From Bosea sp. PAMC 26642 (GTDB lineage: Bacteria; Pseudomonadota; Alphaproteobacteria; Rhizobiales; Beijerinckiaceae), in NCBI RefSeq assembly GCF_001562255.1, contig NZ_CP014301.1, positions 4,681,501 through 4,745,500 on the forward strand: DNA of 64,000 nucleotides. Direction: 5' to 3'. A model generated the notes under the pieces. It made no database searches. It was given only the letters and a program-made list of their open reading frames with translations, and was not told the origin of the DNA. The translations under genes and the position numbers were made by a program. Position 1 is the stretch's first letter, and every line of letters starts with the position of its first letter. This document shows, in pieces, positions 18,270 to 25,894 of this stretch.

Positions 18270-19118
18270 TCACACATGCAGCATCGGCTTCCGCGCAACG
18301 GCTACAACGCTGGTGCCAAACGGCATCGTCGCGCCGGTCATCAACCGCAGTCGTTCCGACTCCAGCATTTTCGCAAGCATGCGTCCGACGACGTTGTCGG
18401 GCAGATGGTGATCGTCCGACACCGACCGTCCGAGACCTTTGAGGCGGCCAAATAGCGAGGGAATCGCACGCAACAGGAAGAGTGGCAGGACAAGCGGCGC
18501 GAACATAAAACTCGTATGGACAACTTCGAAGCCCGCGACTCGTAGCGCCCCGGCTGCGGAGCGCGTCGTATAGCGGCGCATATGCCCCGCCAGTTGGTCT
18601 TCATTGGACCAAAGCCAACCGAAGGCAGGCACCGACATGTAAATCCAGCCTCCGGGAATCAAGGCCCGGTGAAGGTCCGCCAGGACGCCGGGCTCATCGG
18701 CTATGTGCTCGAGGACGTCAAACAATCCCATTGCCGCAACGCTGTTGTCGGAAATTGCAGCCGATGCAACCGTCGCGTTGATGACCGGTAGGCCACGCAT
18801 CCGCGCCGCGGCCGCGCCTTGCGGGCCGGGTTCGAGCACGATTGCGTCGAAGCCGTTCTGCTGAAGCGCCAGGCTCACGATGCCGTTGCCCCCCCCGATG
18901 TCGAGGATCGGACCCGTGGGTGGAAAACGCTCGACGAGCGAATTGATGCACCGATTGCGATGCGCGAACCAATAGGACGACGCCTCGATTGCAGCGTAAT
19001 CGCCATGAAACTCTTCTGGATAGGAAACGGGTTCGGTGCCTTTGCCCACCCAGAAGCCGTCCTGGTTCTTCATCAGCGTCGGCGATATCAATGCAATCGT
19101 CTGATCGATGCTGGGCAT
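18270..19118 (-). CDS. Class I SAM-dependent methyltransferase
   Basis: A 282-residue methyltransferase. Motif I is GPILDIGGGNGIVSLAL (69-85), the acidic end of strand two is VLEP, and GLFDVLEHIADEPGVL contains the motif-IV region typical of the Methyltransf_11/23 group. A hydrophobic C-terminal part (FAPLVLPLFLLRAIPSLF) suggests membrane association. The frame opens upstream at 19202, but ATG 19118 gives MPSIDQTIAL and the usual spacing before motif I. It lies alone between IS630 and the GT operon. Such genes in surface-glycan clusters may methylate sugars or a lipid carrier; the substrate is unknown. Confidence 0.85.
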   Translation of the reverse strand: MPSIDQTIALISPTLMKNQDGFWVGKGTEPVSYPEEFHGDYAAIEASSYWFAHRNRCINSLVERFPPTGPILDIGGGNGIVSLALQQNGFDAIVLEPGPQGAAAARMRGLPVINATVASAAISDNSVAAMGLFDVLEHIADEPGVLADLHRALIPGGWIYMSVPAFGWLWSNEDQLAGHMRRYTTRSAAGALRVAGFEVVHTSFMFAPLVLPLFLLRAIPSLFGRLKGLGRSVSDDHHLPDNVVGRMLAKMLESERLRLMTGATMPFGTSVVAVARKPMLHV

Positions 19119-19252
19119 AAAATGGCGACCTGCCTTAATCCTGACCGACGGTGCTTGCCCCGAGGCACATCGCCGACCCGACCTTAAAATCAAATACCGC
19201 ACGTCCTTAAGACAAAGGACGTGCCGTGGCCAGCGTCTAGAGCGTTTCCAGT

Positions 19253-19819
19253 TTATTTTGGATCATATCCTGCGGCTTTGAAGAAGTTTGCGCATTCGGC
19301 TGGTGTGAAGAGGTCGATGACCGATCCGATGGCGTCCCATAGGGCTGGGATGGTCCTTTCGGCTCTGGCGCGCAGGAGCGACGTGAGCTTGGAGAATGCG
19401 TTCTCCATCGGGTTGAAGTCGGGACTGTAGGGCGGCAGGAACGAGAGTGTGGCGCCGGCCCTTTCGACCGCCTCGCAGACGCTGGCCAGCTTATGGGCTG
19501 GAAGATTGTCCATGACGACGATGTCGCCAGGCTTCAGCGTCGGCACCAGAACTTGTTCGACATAGGCAAGGAAGACCACGCCGTTCATGGCGCCGTCGTA
19601 GACGAAGGGCGCGGTCATGCCCGTGAGACGCAAGCCACCGACGAAGGTCGTCGTCTTCCAATGCCCGTGCGGGATGCCGGCCCGGCAGCGCTCGCCGCGA
19701 AGGGCGCGGCCGCGCAGGCGGGCCATATTGGTGGACAGGCCGGTCTGGTCGATGAAGACGAGGCGTTCCGGGTCGAGATCGGGCTGAGCCTCAAACCAGT
19801 CCTGCCGCCGCTTCAGCAC
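19253..19819 (-). CDS. IS630 transposase, catalytic part (orfB, made by frameshift)
   Basis: A 188-residue catalytic domain with the three acidic positions visible: VFIDQTG, VMDNLPAHK and NPMENAFSKL. It carries the family marks GHWKTTTFVGGLRLTG and LPPYSPDFNP. It has no good start of its own. Read upstream, the frame runs back as KKTAHALEQDRPDVLKRRQ to the A7 run at 19854-19860 (T7 on the plus strand), where a -1 slip joins it to orfA. The product is therefore probably one fused transposase. Confidence 0.88.
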   Translation of the reverse strand: MLKRRQDWFEAQPDLDPERLVFIDQTGLSTNMARLRGRALRGERCRAGIPHGHWKTTTFVGGLRLTGMTAPFVYDGAMNGVVFLAYVEQVLVPTLKPGDIVVMDNLPAHKLASVCEAVERAGATLSFLPPYSPDFNPMENAFSKLTSLLRARAERTIPALWDAIGSVIDLFTPAECANFFKAAGYDPK

Positions 19820-20157
19820 ATCGGGGCGATCCTGCTCCAGTGCGTGGGCGGTCTTTTTTTGAACGTCCAGCCATGCGCCCGTAGCCAGGCGCTCAGTGCG
19901 CTGTGGCCGATGGCGACAGCCCTATCGGCAGCCAGGCGAGCCATCATCTCGTTCAGCGTGATGTCCTTGCGCTCATCGATCAGCCCCACGATGAAGGCCT
20001 CATGCGCATCCAGCCGCGAAACCCGTCGCCGACCCTGCAGCTGTGCCGTTGTCACGCCGATCCTGGCCCGCGCAATCCACCGGATCGCCGTCGATATCCC
20101 CACCCCGAACCGCGCTGCCGTCTGCCGCGCCGACAAACCGTCCGTCGAAGCCTTCAA
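19813..20157 (-). CDS. IS630 transposase, DNA-binding part (orfA)
   Basis: A 114-residue N-terminal part with a helix-turn-helix (ARQTAARFGVGISTAIRWIA) and a second helical region ending at GWTFKKRP, where the slippery A7 lies. Without a frameshift it ends in an unrelated tail (THWSRIAPMC). The listed start is TTG, but the frame can be read further upstream as SDDLRGRVL to about 20190, as in other IS630 proteins. No ATG, GTG or TTG is seen in that part, so the true start is uncertain. Confidence 0.8.
   Translation of the reverse strand: MKASTDGLSARQTAARFGVGISTAIRWIARARIGVTTAQLQGRRRVSRLDAHEAFIVGLIDERKDITLNEMMARLAADRAVAIGHSALSAWLRAHGWTFKKRPPTHWSRIAPMC
19854..19860 (-). other. A7 slippery site for programmed -1 frameshift in IS630
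   Basis: A run of seven A on the minus strand lies exactly where orfA and orfB must be joined. Reading TTC-AAA-AAA-AAG after a -1 slip gives a continuous IS630 transposase. The pseudogene copy has the same run at 39930-39936, which supports a conserved mechanism rather than a chance homopolymer. Confidence 0.75.
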
Positions 20158-20513
20158 AACGCGCCCGCGAAGATCGTCACTCAGGTGCTCGTGCCCTCGC
20201 CCACCTCTTCAACGAGCACGTTGAATCAGCCCGCAAGACGCACGTCACATCACAATCGATTCAACCGAGGCAGGAAGCGCCCTAAGTTCGGGCTGCCGGA
20301 CCCGGTTGCCGCCTGCTCGTCGACGCAGTAGAGCGCAATGTCTCAATCGCAGAAAGCTCGGCGAAGGCAACCTTCTTCCATACACCCTGCACGGGACTGG
20401 CTGCGAATGCCATGGCTGACAGGTGCGTAGCCGCAGCGGCGCTTTCGATAGCTGACGGTTTCCATCCGAAGCGGAGTTGGCCTATCTACATCAGCCAATG
20501 ATCCAAACGCGCT

Positions 20514-20518
20514 GGGAG
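20514..20518 (+). promoter_or_regulatory. Ribosome binding site deciding the start of the acyltransferase gene
   Basis: GGGAG lies 8 bases before GTG 20527 but only 2 bases before TTG 20521, so the GTG is favoured. Confidence 0.6.
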
Positions 20519-20526
20519 TTTTGGCT

Positions 20527-21237
20527 GTGAATACAACGTCCAAACCAAAAAAAATTCTGATGTGGGGAAGTAAAAGTAAGGCACGAATTATTCACGAGAT
20601 GATAGTAGAGCAAAATATAGGAATAGTAGAATTTATATTTGACGCCGACGCAGATTGTTTGAATTTTTCTACAAAGGCCGTATTGATCAATAGTATCGAT
20701 AAATTATTGGAATTGACACATGATATAAAGTACTTTGTTGTGTGTATTGGCGGAGAAAATGGATACGCAAGATTAAAAACATCACAGTATCTCTGTGAAA
20801 TCGCTCTAAAGCCACTTTCATTAATTCATGAAAGGGCTTTCATAGAACCAACGTCGGAGGTTGGTGTGGGATGTCATGTTATGCCATTCGTTGTTGTTCA
20901 CAAATTCAGCAAGATCGGCGAATATACGATCTTGAACACTAACTGCACGATCGATCATGAGTGCGTCATCGGTCGAGGCGTGCATGTAATGGGCAGCGCA
21001 GCTGTTGCAGGCCGCGTCGAGGTCAGTGATTTTGCTAGCATAGGGACGAACGCGACCATTCTGCCCGATCTCAAAATTGGTGAGGGAGCCGTTGTCGGCG
21101 CTGGCGCCGTCGTCACGAGAAACGTCGATCCTTATGACGTCGTCGCGGGGGTTCCTGCAAAAAAGATCAGTGAGCGACCGCGTCATGTCTATGATAACAT
21201 CGTCGAGCGGCTTCTCATCAGGGGCGGCCGTTCATAA
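20527..21237 (+). CDS. PglD/NeuD-family sugar acyltransferase, AT-rich first half
   Basis: A 236-residue protein. The N-terminal sugar-nucleotide binding part is ILMWGSKSKARIIHEMIVEQ, with a weaker glycine motif than usual. The C-terminal left-handed beta-helix runs from about residue 105 and carries the likely catalytic histidine in NTNCTIDHECVIGRG; it ends with VVAGVPAKKI. The first ~330 bp are clearly AT-richer than the second half and the neighbours, suggesting transfer or recombination. It converges on gtrA with a 6-bp overlap and lies next to wecE, so N-acetylation of the WecE product dTDP-Fuc4N is a reasonable guess. Confidence 0.85.
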   Translation: MNTTSKPKKILMWGSKSKARIIHEMIVEQNIGIVEFIFDADADCLNFSTKAVLINSIDKLLELTHDIKYFVVCIGGENGYARLKTSQYLCEIALKPLSLIHERAFIEPTSEVGVGCHVMPFVVVHKFSKIGEYTILNTNCTIDHECVIGRGVHVMGSAAVAGRVEVSDFASIGTNATILPDLKIGEGAVVGAGAVVTRNVDPYDVVAGVPAKKISERPRHVYDNIVERLLIRGGRS

Positions 21238-21705
21238 TGACGAATTGCCCCGGTCGTCTTGCTTGCTTTTTGCAAAAGCGAAGATGTCGAGCAGAACGAA
21301 GCTCAAGACAGCGACGGCAATCATGCCAAAGGCCTGGATAAGAACCGCGTCGAATCCGAGCAGGTTATGAGCAACGAACTGAAGCAGGGCCTGCGTTCCG
21401 GCGCCAACGGCATGAACGAGGATGTAACGTGACGCCGCGACGGGATGCGGGATATCGGAACTGAAGGACCAGGATCGGTTTGCCGCATAAGTCCCGGCGA
21501 CGCCAAGTCCATAGACCGTCATCGCGGCCGGGACGGCACCCAGACCCATGTGCGTCAAGACGATGAACACGCACAACAGGCTGGCATTGGAAACCAAGCC
21601 TACCACCGCAAAGCGGTAGAGTCTTCGGGAGCGCTGGCTCGATAGGAAATCGTGTGTTCTTCGAGTAATTTGAAACGGATTTCGGTTTGACCGCACGGTA
21701 GACAC
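21232..21705 (-). CDS. gtrA: GtrA-family membrane protein (putative flippase of lipid-linked sugar)
   Basis: A 157-residue protein with four membrane segments: LYRFAVVGLVSNASLLCVF, VPAAMTVYGLGVAGTYAA, a third around YILVHAVGAGTQALLQFV and VLIQAFGMIAVAVLSFVLLD. The RFAVVGLVSN opening and the NRSWSF motif between helices 2 and 3 are GtrA hallmarks. GtrA is thought to flip undecaprenyl-phosphate sugars made by GtrB. The GtrB-like gene starts upstream on the same strand, and the GtrII-like protein is divergently encoded beyond wecE. Confidence 0.9.
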   Translation of the reverse strand: MSTVRSNRNPFQITRRTHDFLSSQRSRRLYRFAVVGLVSNASLLCVFIVLTHMGLGAVPAAMTVYGLGVAGTYAANRSWSFSSDIPHPVAASRYILVHAVGAGTQALLQFVAHNLLGFDAVLIQAFGMIAVAVLSFVLLDIFAFAKSKQDDRGNSSL

Positions 21706-21866
21706 CCTCCGGCCCGCAGCGCGGGACGCACACGAAATTCATCCGCTTTGCCGCACCAAATGGCGCTCTAGCTCTGAGCTGGAACCGGATGATTGCACAC
21801 CGAAGCACCAGTGAATCCTCAACTACGGTTGCCGGAGTGAGAGCCGAGATCAATCGCAAACATGAG

Positions 21867-22925
21867 TCAGTTGCTTTTTGTGCGTGCGGACGACGTTTTC
21901 TCGGAACCGCTCCGGTTGCCGAGTTTAATGCCGTTCATCGTTTGGTCCACGATGAAGTTCGGACGGCCTTTAGCCTCGACGAGGATGCGTCCGACATACA
22001 ATCCGGTGAGCCCCAACGCGAAAGCCAGGCAACCCGCGATGAACCAGAGCGATAGAATGATACTCGTCCATCCTTCGACCCTGACGGCCCCAACGAAATG
22101 GAGCAAGACGACCGCGAACGAAACAACCAAAGACAAGAACGCAACCGTCAAACCAGCCGACATCACTAGTTTTAAAGGTCTGTCCGAAAAGCCGACAATG
22201 ACGCTCATCGCGAGATTGATCAGGCTATGATAGTTATAGCTCGACTTTCCCTCATGCCGTTGGCCATGCGAAACGTTCAGATCGGTGCGCGCGAAGCCTA
22301 CCCACTGAATAATAGCCGGGAAATACTTTAATTCCTCGTCCCAGCTCGTCACGGTGTCGATCACCCTGCGATGGTAGATGCCGAAATTGGCGACCTCTGC
22401 AATCTGTTCGGTTCCCGTGAGAAATCCAAGCAGCCGGTAGAAGGCGCTTGAGACCGCCCGGCGATGCCAGGCATCCGCACGAACCGCCCGGCGACCACGA
22501 ACGACGTCATAGCCTTCGCCGGCCTTGGCAAGCAGGGCCGGTATTTCTTCTGGAATGTCTTGGAGGTCGCAATCCATGACCACGATCCACGTCCCGCGAA
22601 CGGAAGACAAGCCTGCCTGGATCGCAGCGTGCTGACCAAAATTCCGGGAGAGACGAAGGCCGATGACGCTACTGTCTTCTTCGGCGAGTTGCCGGACAAC
22701 AAGCCAGGAGCCTTTCGGACAGCGGTCGTCGACGAGGATGAGCTCATAAGTAACCCCCATCGTTGCACACACGTCGCGGACCCGGGCATGCAACGGCCGA
22801 AGACTCTCCGGCGCGCCATAGACTGGAACGACAACCGAAAGATAAGGGTCGCCCGTAACGTCCGATGGATCGGCGACCGGTCCCATCGCCGCGGCCAACC
22901 GGGTCGGACGTGGCGTATCGCTCAC
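21867..22925 (-). CDS. GtrB/DPM1-like polyprenyl-phosphate glycosyltransferase
   Basis: About 352 residues from GTG 22925. The GT2 catalytic domain has LSVVVPVYGAPESLRPLHAR, ILVDDRCPKGSW, SRNFGQHAAIQAGLS and the DXD motif in VVMDCDLQD; RHEGKSSYNYHSLINLA is also typical. Two C-terminal membrane helices follow, as in GtrB and ArnC, which load a sugar onto undecaprenyl phosphate. GTG 22925 comes one base after the wecE stop; GTG 22991 (inside wecE) and ATG 22886 are alternatives. Directly after wecE, this enzyme is a candidate to transfer Fuc4NAc rather than glucose, which is inference. Confidence 0.87.
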   Translation of the reverse strand: MSDTPRPTRLAAAMGPVADPSDVTGDPYLSVVVPVYGAPESLRPLHARVRDVCATMGVTYELILVDDRCPKGSWLVVRQLAEEDSSVIGLRLSRNFGQHAAIQAGLSSVRGTWIVVMDCDLQDIPEEIPALLAKAGEGYDVVRGRRAVRADAWHRRAVSSAFYRLLGFLTGTEQIAEVANFGIYHRRVIDTVTSWDEELKYFPAIIQWVGFARTDLNVSHGQRHEGKSSYNYHSLINLAMSVIVGFSDRPLKLVMSAGLTVAFLSLVVSFAVVLLHFVGAVRVEGWTSIILSLWFIAGCLAFALGLTGLYVGRILVEAKGRPNFIVDQTMNGIKLGNRSGSEKTSSARTKSN

Positions 22926-22926
22926 G

Positions 22927-24057
22927 TCAAGCCGATCCGATATGGGATAGAACGCGATCGATGACGATCTCCTGGTCGTCGCCGAGGTCACGAAACAACG
23001 GCAGGCGGATCAGGCGATCGCTCGTCGCGTCCGTATGGACCAGTTCACCGCTAGTTCGGCCATATCGAAGTCCCGCCGGGGCTGAATGCAGCGGGATATA
23101 ATGGAAAGGGGCGAGAATTCCGTCTTCCGCAAGGCTGACGATCAGGCCGTCTCGCGCAATCTTACTCTTTAGCAGTAGATAGTAGATGTGCCCGTTGTGG
23201 CTGCAATGCTGCGGCACGGTGGGACGAACAACGCATTCTTTGAGCTCGGCTGACTGGAAGCCTTGATGGTAGCGGTTCCAGATATTCATCCGCATCGTAG
23301 TCGTATCGTCGCCAGCTTCGAACTGCGCCCATAGATGGGCTGCTATAATCTCGGCGGGGAGATATGACGAGCCGATATCGACCCATGTGTATTTATCGAC
23401 GGTGCGCTTGCGGAAGGCAGTGCGGTTGGTGCCTTTCTCGCGAATGATGTCGGCGCGCTCGACCAGTTTGGGATCGTTGATGAGGATCGCGCCGCCTTCG
23501 CCTGACACCAAATTCTTGGTCTCATGGAAGCTGAAACAAGAGATTGTGCTGAGCGAGCCTGCAGGGCGGTCAAAATAGCTCGACAGCAGCGCCTGCGCCG
23601 CATCCTCGATGATCATCAGGCCATGGCGGTCGGCAATGTTCTGGATAGCGTCCATCTCGGCGCAGACACCGGCATAGTGCACAGCCACGATGACCTTGGT
23701 CCGGGGAGTTATCGCAGCCTCGATCAACGCCGGATCAATGTTCAGCGTGTCTGGACGGATATCTATAAAAACGGGCGTGGCGCCGCGCAGCACAAAAGCA
23801 TTTGCGGTCGATACGAACGTGAAGGACGGCATGATGACTTCGTCGCCCGGTCCGACATCGGCCAGAATCGCCGCCATCTCGAGCGCCGCCGTGCAGGAAT
23901 GGGTGAGCCGTGCTGTGCCGCCGATCCGCGCTTCGAGCCATGCCTCGCAGCGCTTTGAGAACGGACCGTCACCCGATAGATGCCTTGTCTCCAGCGCTTC
24001 GCGGATGAAATCTATCTCCCGGCCAGTTACCGCTGGGCGATTATATGGCACACGCAT
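22927..24057 (-). CDS. wecE: dTDP-4-amino-4,6-dideoxygalactose transaminase (WecE/RffA)
   Basis: A 376-residue PLP sugar aminotransferase that follows WecE along its whole length: PSFTFVSTANAFVLRGA (77-93), VPVHYAGV-like VAVHYAGVCAEMD, IIEDAAQ (D152), FSFHETKN with Schiff-base K181, REKGTNRTAFRKRTVDKYTW, DIGSSYLPAEI and FHYIPLHSAPAG. WecE converts dTDP-4-keto-6-deoxyglucose, made by RfbA and RfbB (encoded at 53.4-56.8 kb), to dTDP-Fuc4N. It sits upstream of the GtrB-like gene and is divergent from the GtrII-like gene across 154 bp. No other enterobacterial-common-antigen gene is present, so the sugar probably enters another glycan. Confidence 0.92.
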   Translation of the reverse strand: MRVPYNRPAVTGREIDFIREALETRHLSGDGPFSKRCEAWLEARIGGTARLTHSCTAALEMAAILADVGPGDEVIMPSFTFVSTANAFVLRGATPVFIDIRPDTLNIDPALIEAAITPRTKVIVAVHYAGVCAEMDAIQNIADRHGLMIIEDAAQALLSSYFDRPAGSLSTISCFSFHETKNLVSGEGGAILINDPKLVERADIIREKGTNRTAFRKRTVDKYTWVDIGSSYLPAEIIAAHLWAQFEAGDDTTTMRMNIWNRYHQGFQSAELKECVVRPTVPQHCSHNGHIYYLLLKSKIARDGLIVSLAEDGILAPFHYIPLHSAPAGLRYGRTSGELVHTDATSDRLIRLPLFRDLGDDQEIVIDRVLSHIGSA

Positions 24058-24211
24058 TCGTTCGGTCTCGTTGCTGCGGTGAGCGCGAATGTCGGTCGCA
24101 GGCGCGACCCCACGCGCCCGAATATTGCACGCGATCTCTATTCCGGGCTATCGCCTTCAAGCAGTGGTGCTCTATCGGCGCCTGAGCGTGCAGTCAACAG
24201 GATTACGATAG

Positions 24212-25789
24212 ATGCGTCCTTCGAACACGGGTATCCATAATCGAGGGGCGTCCGAATGGAGTTCCGCAAAATTCGGAAGAATTATAGATTTGTTACGCGA
24301 AAACCTCCAAAAATACGGTATAACGTTATTTATCGCGAGTTTACTTTCGGTTGCTGCACGAGGGCAAACTATATTTTCACCGCTATATTCATTCGACAGA
24401 TACGAATTTGCATATCTTGCAGAAAAATTGAATCCTCCCGAATTTTTGCTACCACAAGGTCGCTTTGGACTTGCAGCAATTTTCTGGCTGCGCGGGCTCA
24501 TTGGTTATGATGGCACGGATATTGGCGTCAGCTCGCTCATCCTTGCGGTGTTGTTCTTCGCTGCCGCGGGCATTTTCTTCGCCAAACTCGTACTTGATAA
24601 TCCGACGAGGAGTGAATTGAGCATCTTCCTTGCCATCATGACGCTGCATCCGTTTGGCACAGAGTTTTTCACATTCTCGGATGCCACGCTTAACATTATG
24701 ATAGGCCTGCTCCTCTCGGCAGCAGGGGCATTCCTGGCAGCGCGTTCTTCAAACCAATGGGTCTCAATTGGCATTGCGACACTTTTGCTGATTGCGGCTT
24801 TGTCAATCTATCAAACTACAATCGCGTATGTCCTGCCGCTTTGCCTGATCGCGTTGGTCGTCAGGATCAGCCGGCGTGAACTCCCAGCGTTCCAACAGCC
24901 ATTTTTTCAGTGGCCGGAATTCCGGGCGTTGATCGTGGTGCTGGCGAGTGTTGTGGTTTATTTGGCTGTGGCAAAATTGATCTCACACGTCAGCGGTGTG
25001 CCGCTTGATGGGCGTACCGATTTCGCGGGCCTGGTCGATGTAAAAGCCAAGCTCAGCATCGTTTGGACGGCATTGACGCTTGCGCTTTGGCCTATGCCGG
25101 GGCTCCTGCCTGCGGGCGCATCCATTCTCCTGATCGTGTTGCTGACCATCTCGACGATCCTAGTGATCTTTCCCATGCTGAGGAACGGCCTGGTGCTCTC
25201 CGGTATTCTTTGTGCGGCCATGCTTGCTGCGGGACTTGGGTGGGCCGTGGGGGCATCGGCAGTGGGGAAGGTTATTTGGCTCGTTCCGCGCGTGCTGGCG
25301 CCGATGTCGGCTTTCGCCGCAGGCCTGATCATGGTGGGCTGGCATCTCGCGTCGCTGCGATCCAAGGCGCTTTTTGGCGTCGCCTCCGTCGTGCTCGTCC
25401 TTGCTTACATAGGCTCGTCCAATCGCATACTTTCCGAACAGCACCGACTCAATCACTGGGATGCCCAGCAGGCGAATCGGATCGTCGACCGCCTGGAAAG
25501 GCATCCGCGCTTCGTCGATATCCGATCGCTCGCCATCATCGGCGGGGACTGGCGCAGGAGCGCTCGACTTGTGACGACAACGGGTGACATGAACGTCTCG
25601 GCGTTTTTTTCTCGCCCGTCCAAACTGGGACTCATCCAGGAAGCTTCAGGCTACCGCTTTGAGAAAACCACCGCAACTGAATACACTGACGCCGAGCAAT
25701 ATTGCCAGACAGCGCCGCATTTCCCGGCGGACGCGTCGGTGACGGTGCTCGGTAGCGTTGGAATTGTGTGCCTGGTGAAACTAGAGTGA
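24212..25789 (+). CDS. GtrII-like integral membrane glycosyltransferase
   Basis: A 525-residue polytopic protein with about ten to twelve hydrophobic segments. LYSFDRYEFAYLAEKLNPPE in the first outer loop and the helices around ALSIYQTTIAYVLPLCLIAL resemble the GtrII/GtrC serotype-conversion glucosyltransferases, which move a sugar from a lipid carrier to the O-chain outside the membrane. The ~150-residue C-terminal part is soluble. Family assignment is by pattern only. The first ~300 bp are AT-rich. It is divergent from wecE, gtrB-like and gtrA, completing a three-part decoration set with them. Confidence 0.72.
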   Translation: MRPSNTGIHNRGASEWSSAKFGRIIDLLRENLQKYGITLFIASLLSVAARGQTIFSPLYSFDRYEFAYLAEKLNPPEFLLPQGRFGLAAIFWLRGLIGYDGTDIGVSSLILAVLFFAAAGIFFAKLVLDNPTRSELSIFLAIMTLHPFGTEFFTFSDATLNIMIGLLLSAAGAFLAARSSNQWVSIGIATLLLIAALSIYQTTIAYVLPLCLIALVVRISRRELPAFQQPFFQWPEFRALIVVLASVVVYLAVAKLISHVSGVPLDGRTDFAGLVDVKAKLSIVWTALTLALWPMPGLLPAGASILLIVLLTISTILVIFPMLRNGLVLSGILCAAMLAAGLGWAVGASAVGKVIWLVPRVLAPMSAFAAGLIMVGWHLASLRSKALFGVASVVLVLAYIGSSNRILSEQHRLNHWDAQQANRIVDRLERHPRFVDIRSLAIIGGDWRRSARLVTTTGDMNVSAFFSRPSKLGLIQEASGYRFEKTTATEYTDAEQYCQTAPHFPADASVTVLGSVGIVCLVKLE

Positions 25790-25894
25790 TGGTGCGGGTG
25801 ACGATCAAGCGCCTTCGGATCATCGACTTGCACTTGCCTCGCTGGAACAACGACGCTTCGCATCCGCAGCCGTGTGTCATCGAAACTCTTCGAA

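Larger units (their letters stand above)
19238..20284 (-). mobile_element. IS630-family insertion sequence, copy 1, intact
   Basis: The ends are imperfect inverted repeats: TAGAGCGTTTCCAG from 19238 and, on the other strand from 20284, TAGGGCGCTTCCTG. TA at each end fits the TA duplication of IS630/Tc1-mariner elements. It holds two overlapping transposase frames with an A7 slippage site and no nonsense codon, so it may be active. Related copies lie at 39314-40367, 42358-42546 and 45006-46596. Confidence 0.82.

Noticed and set aside
25790..25894. Possible terminator between the GtrII-like and tadG genes
   Set aside because: Converging genes suggest one, but no hairpin with a T-run could be placed with confidence.
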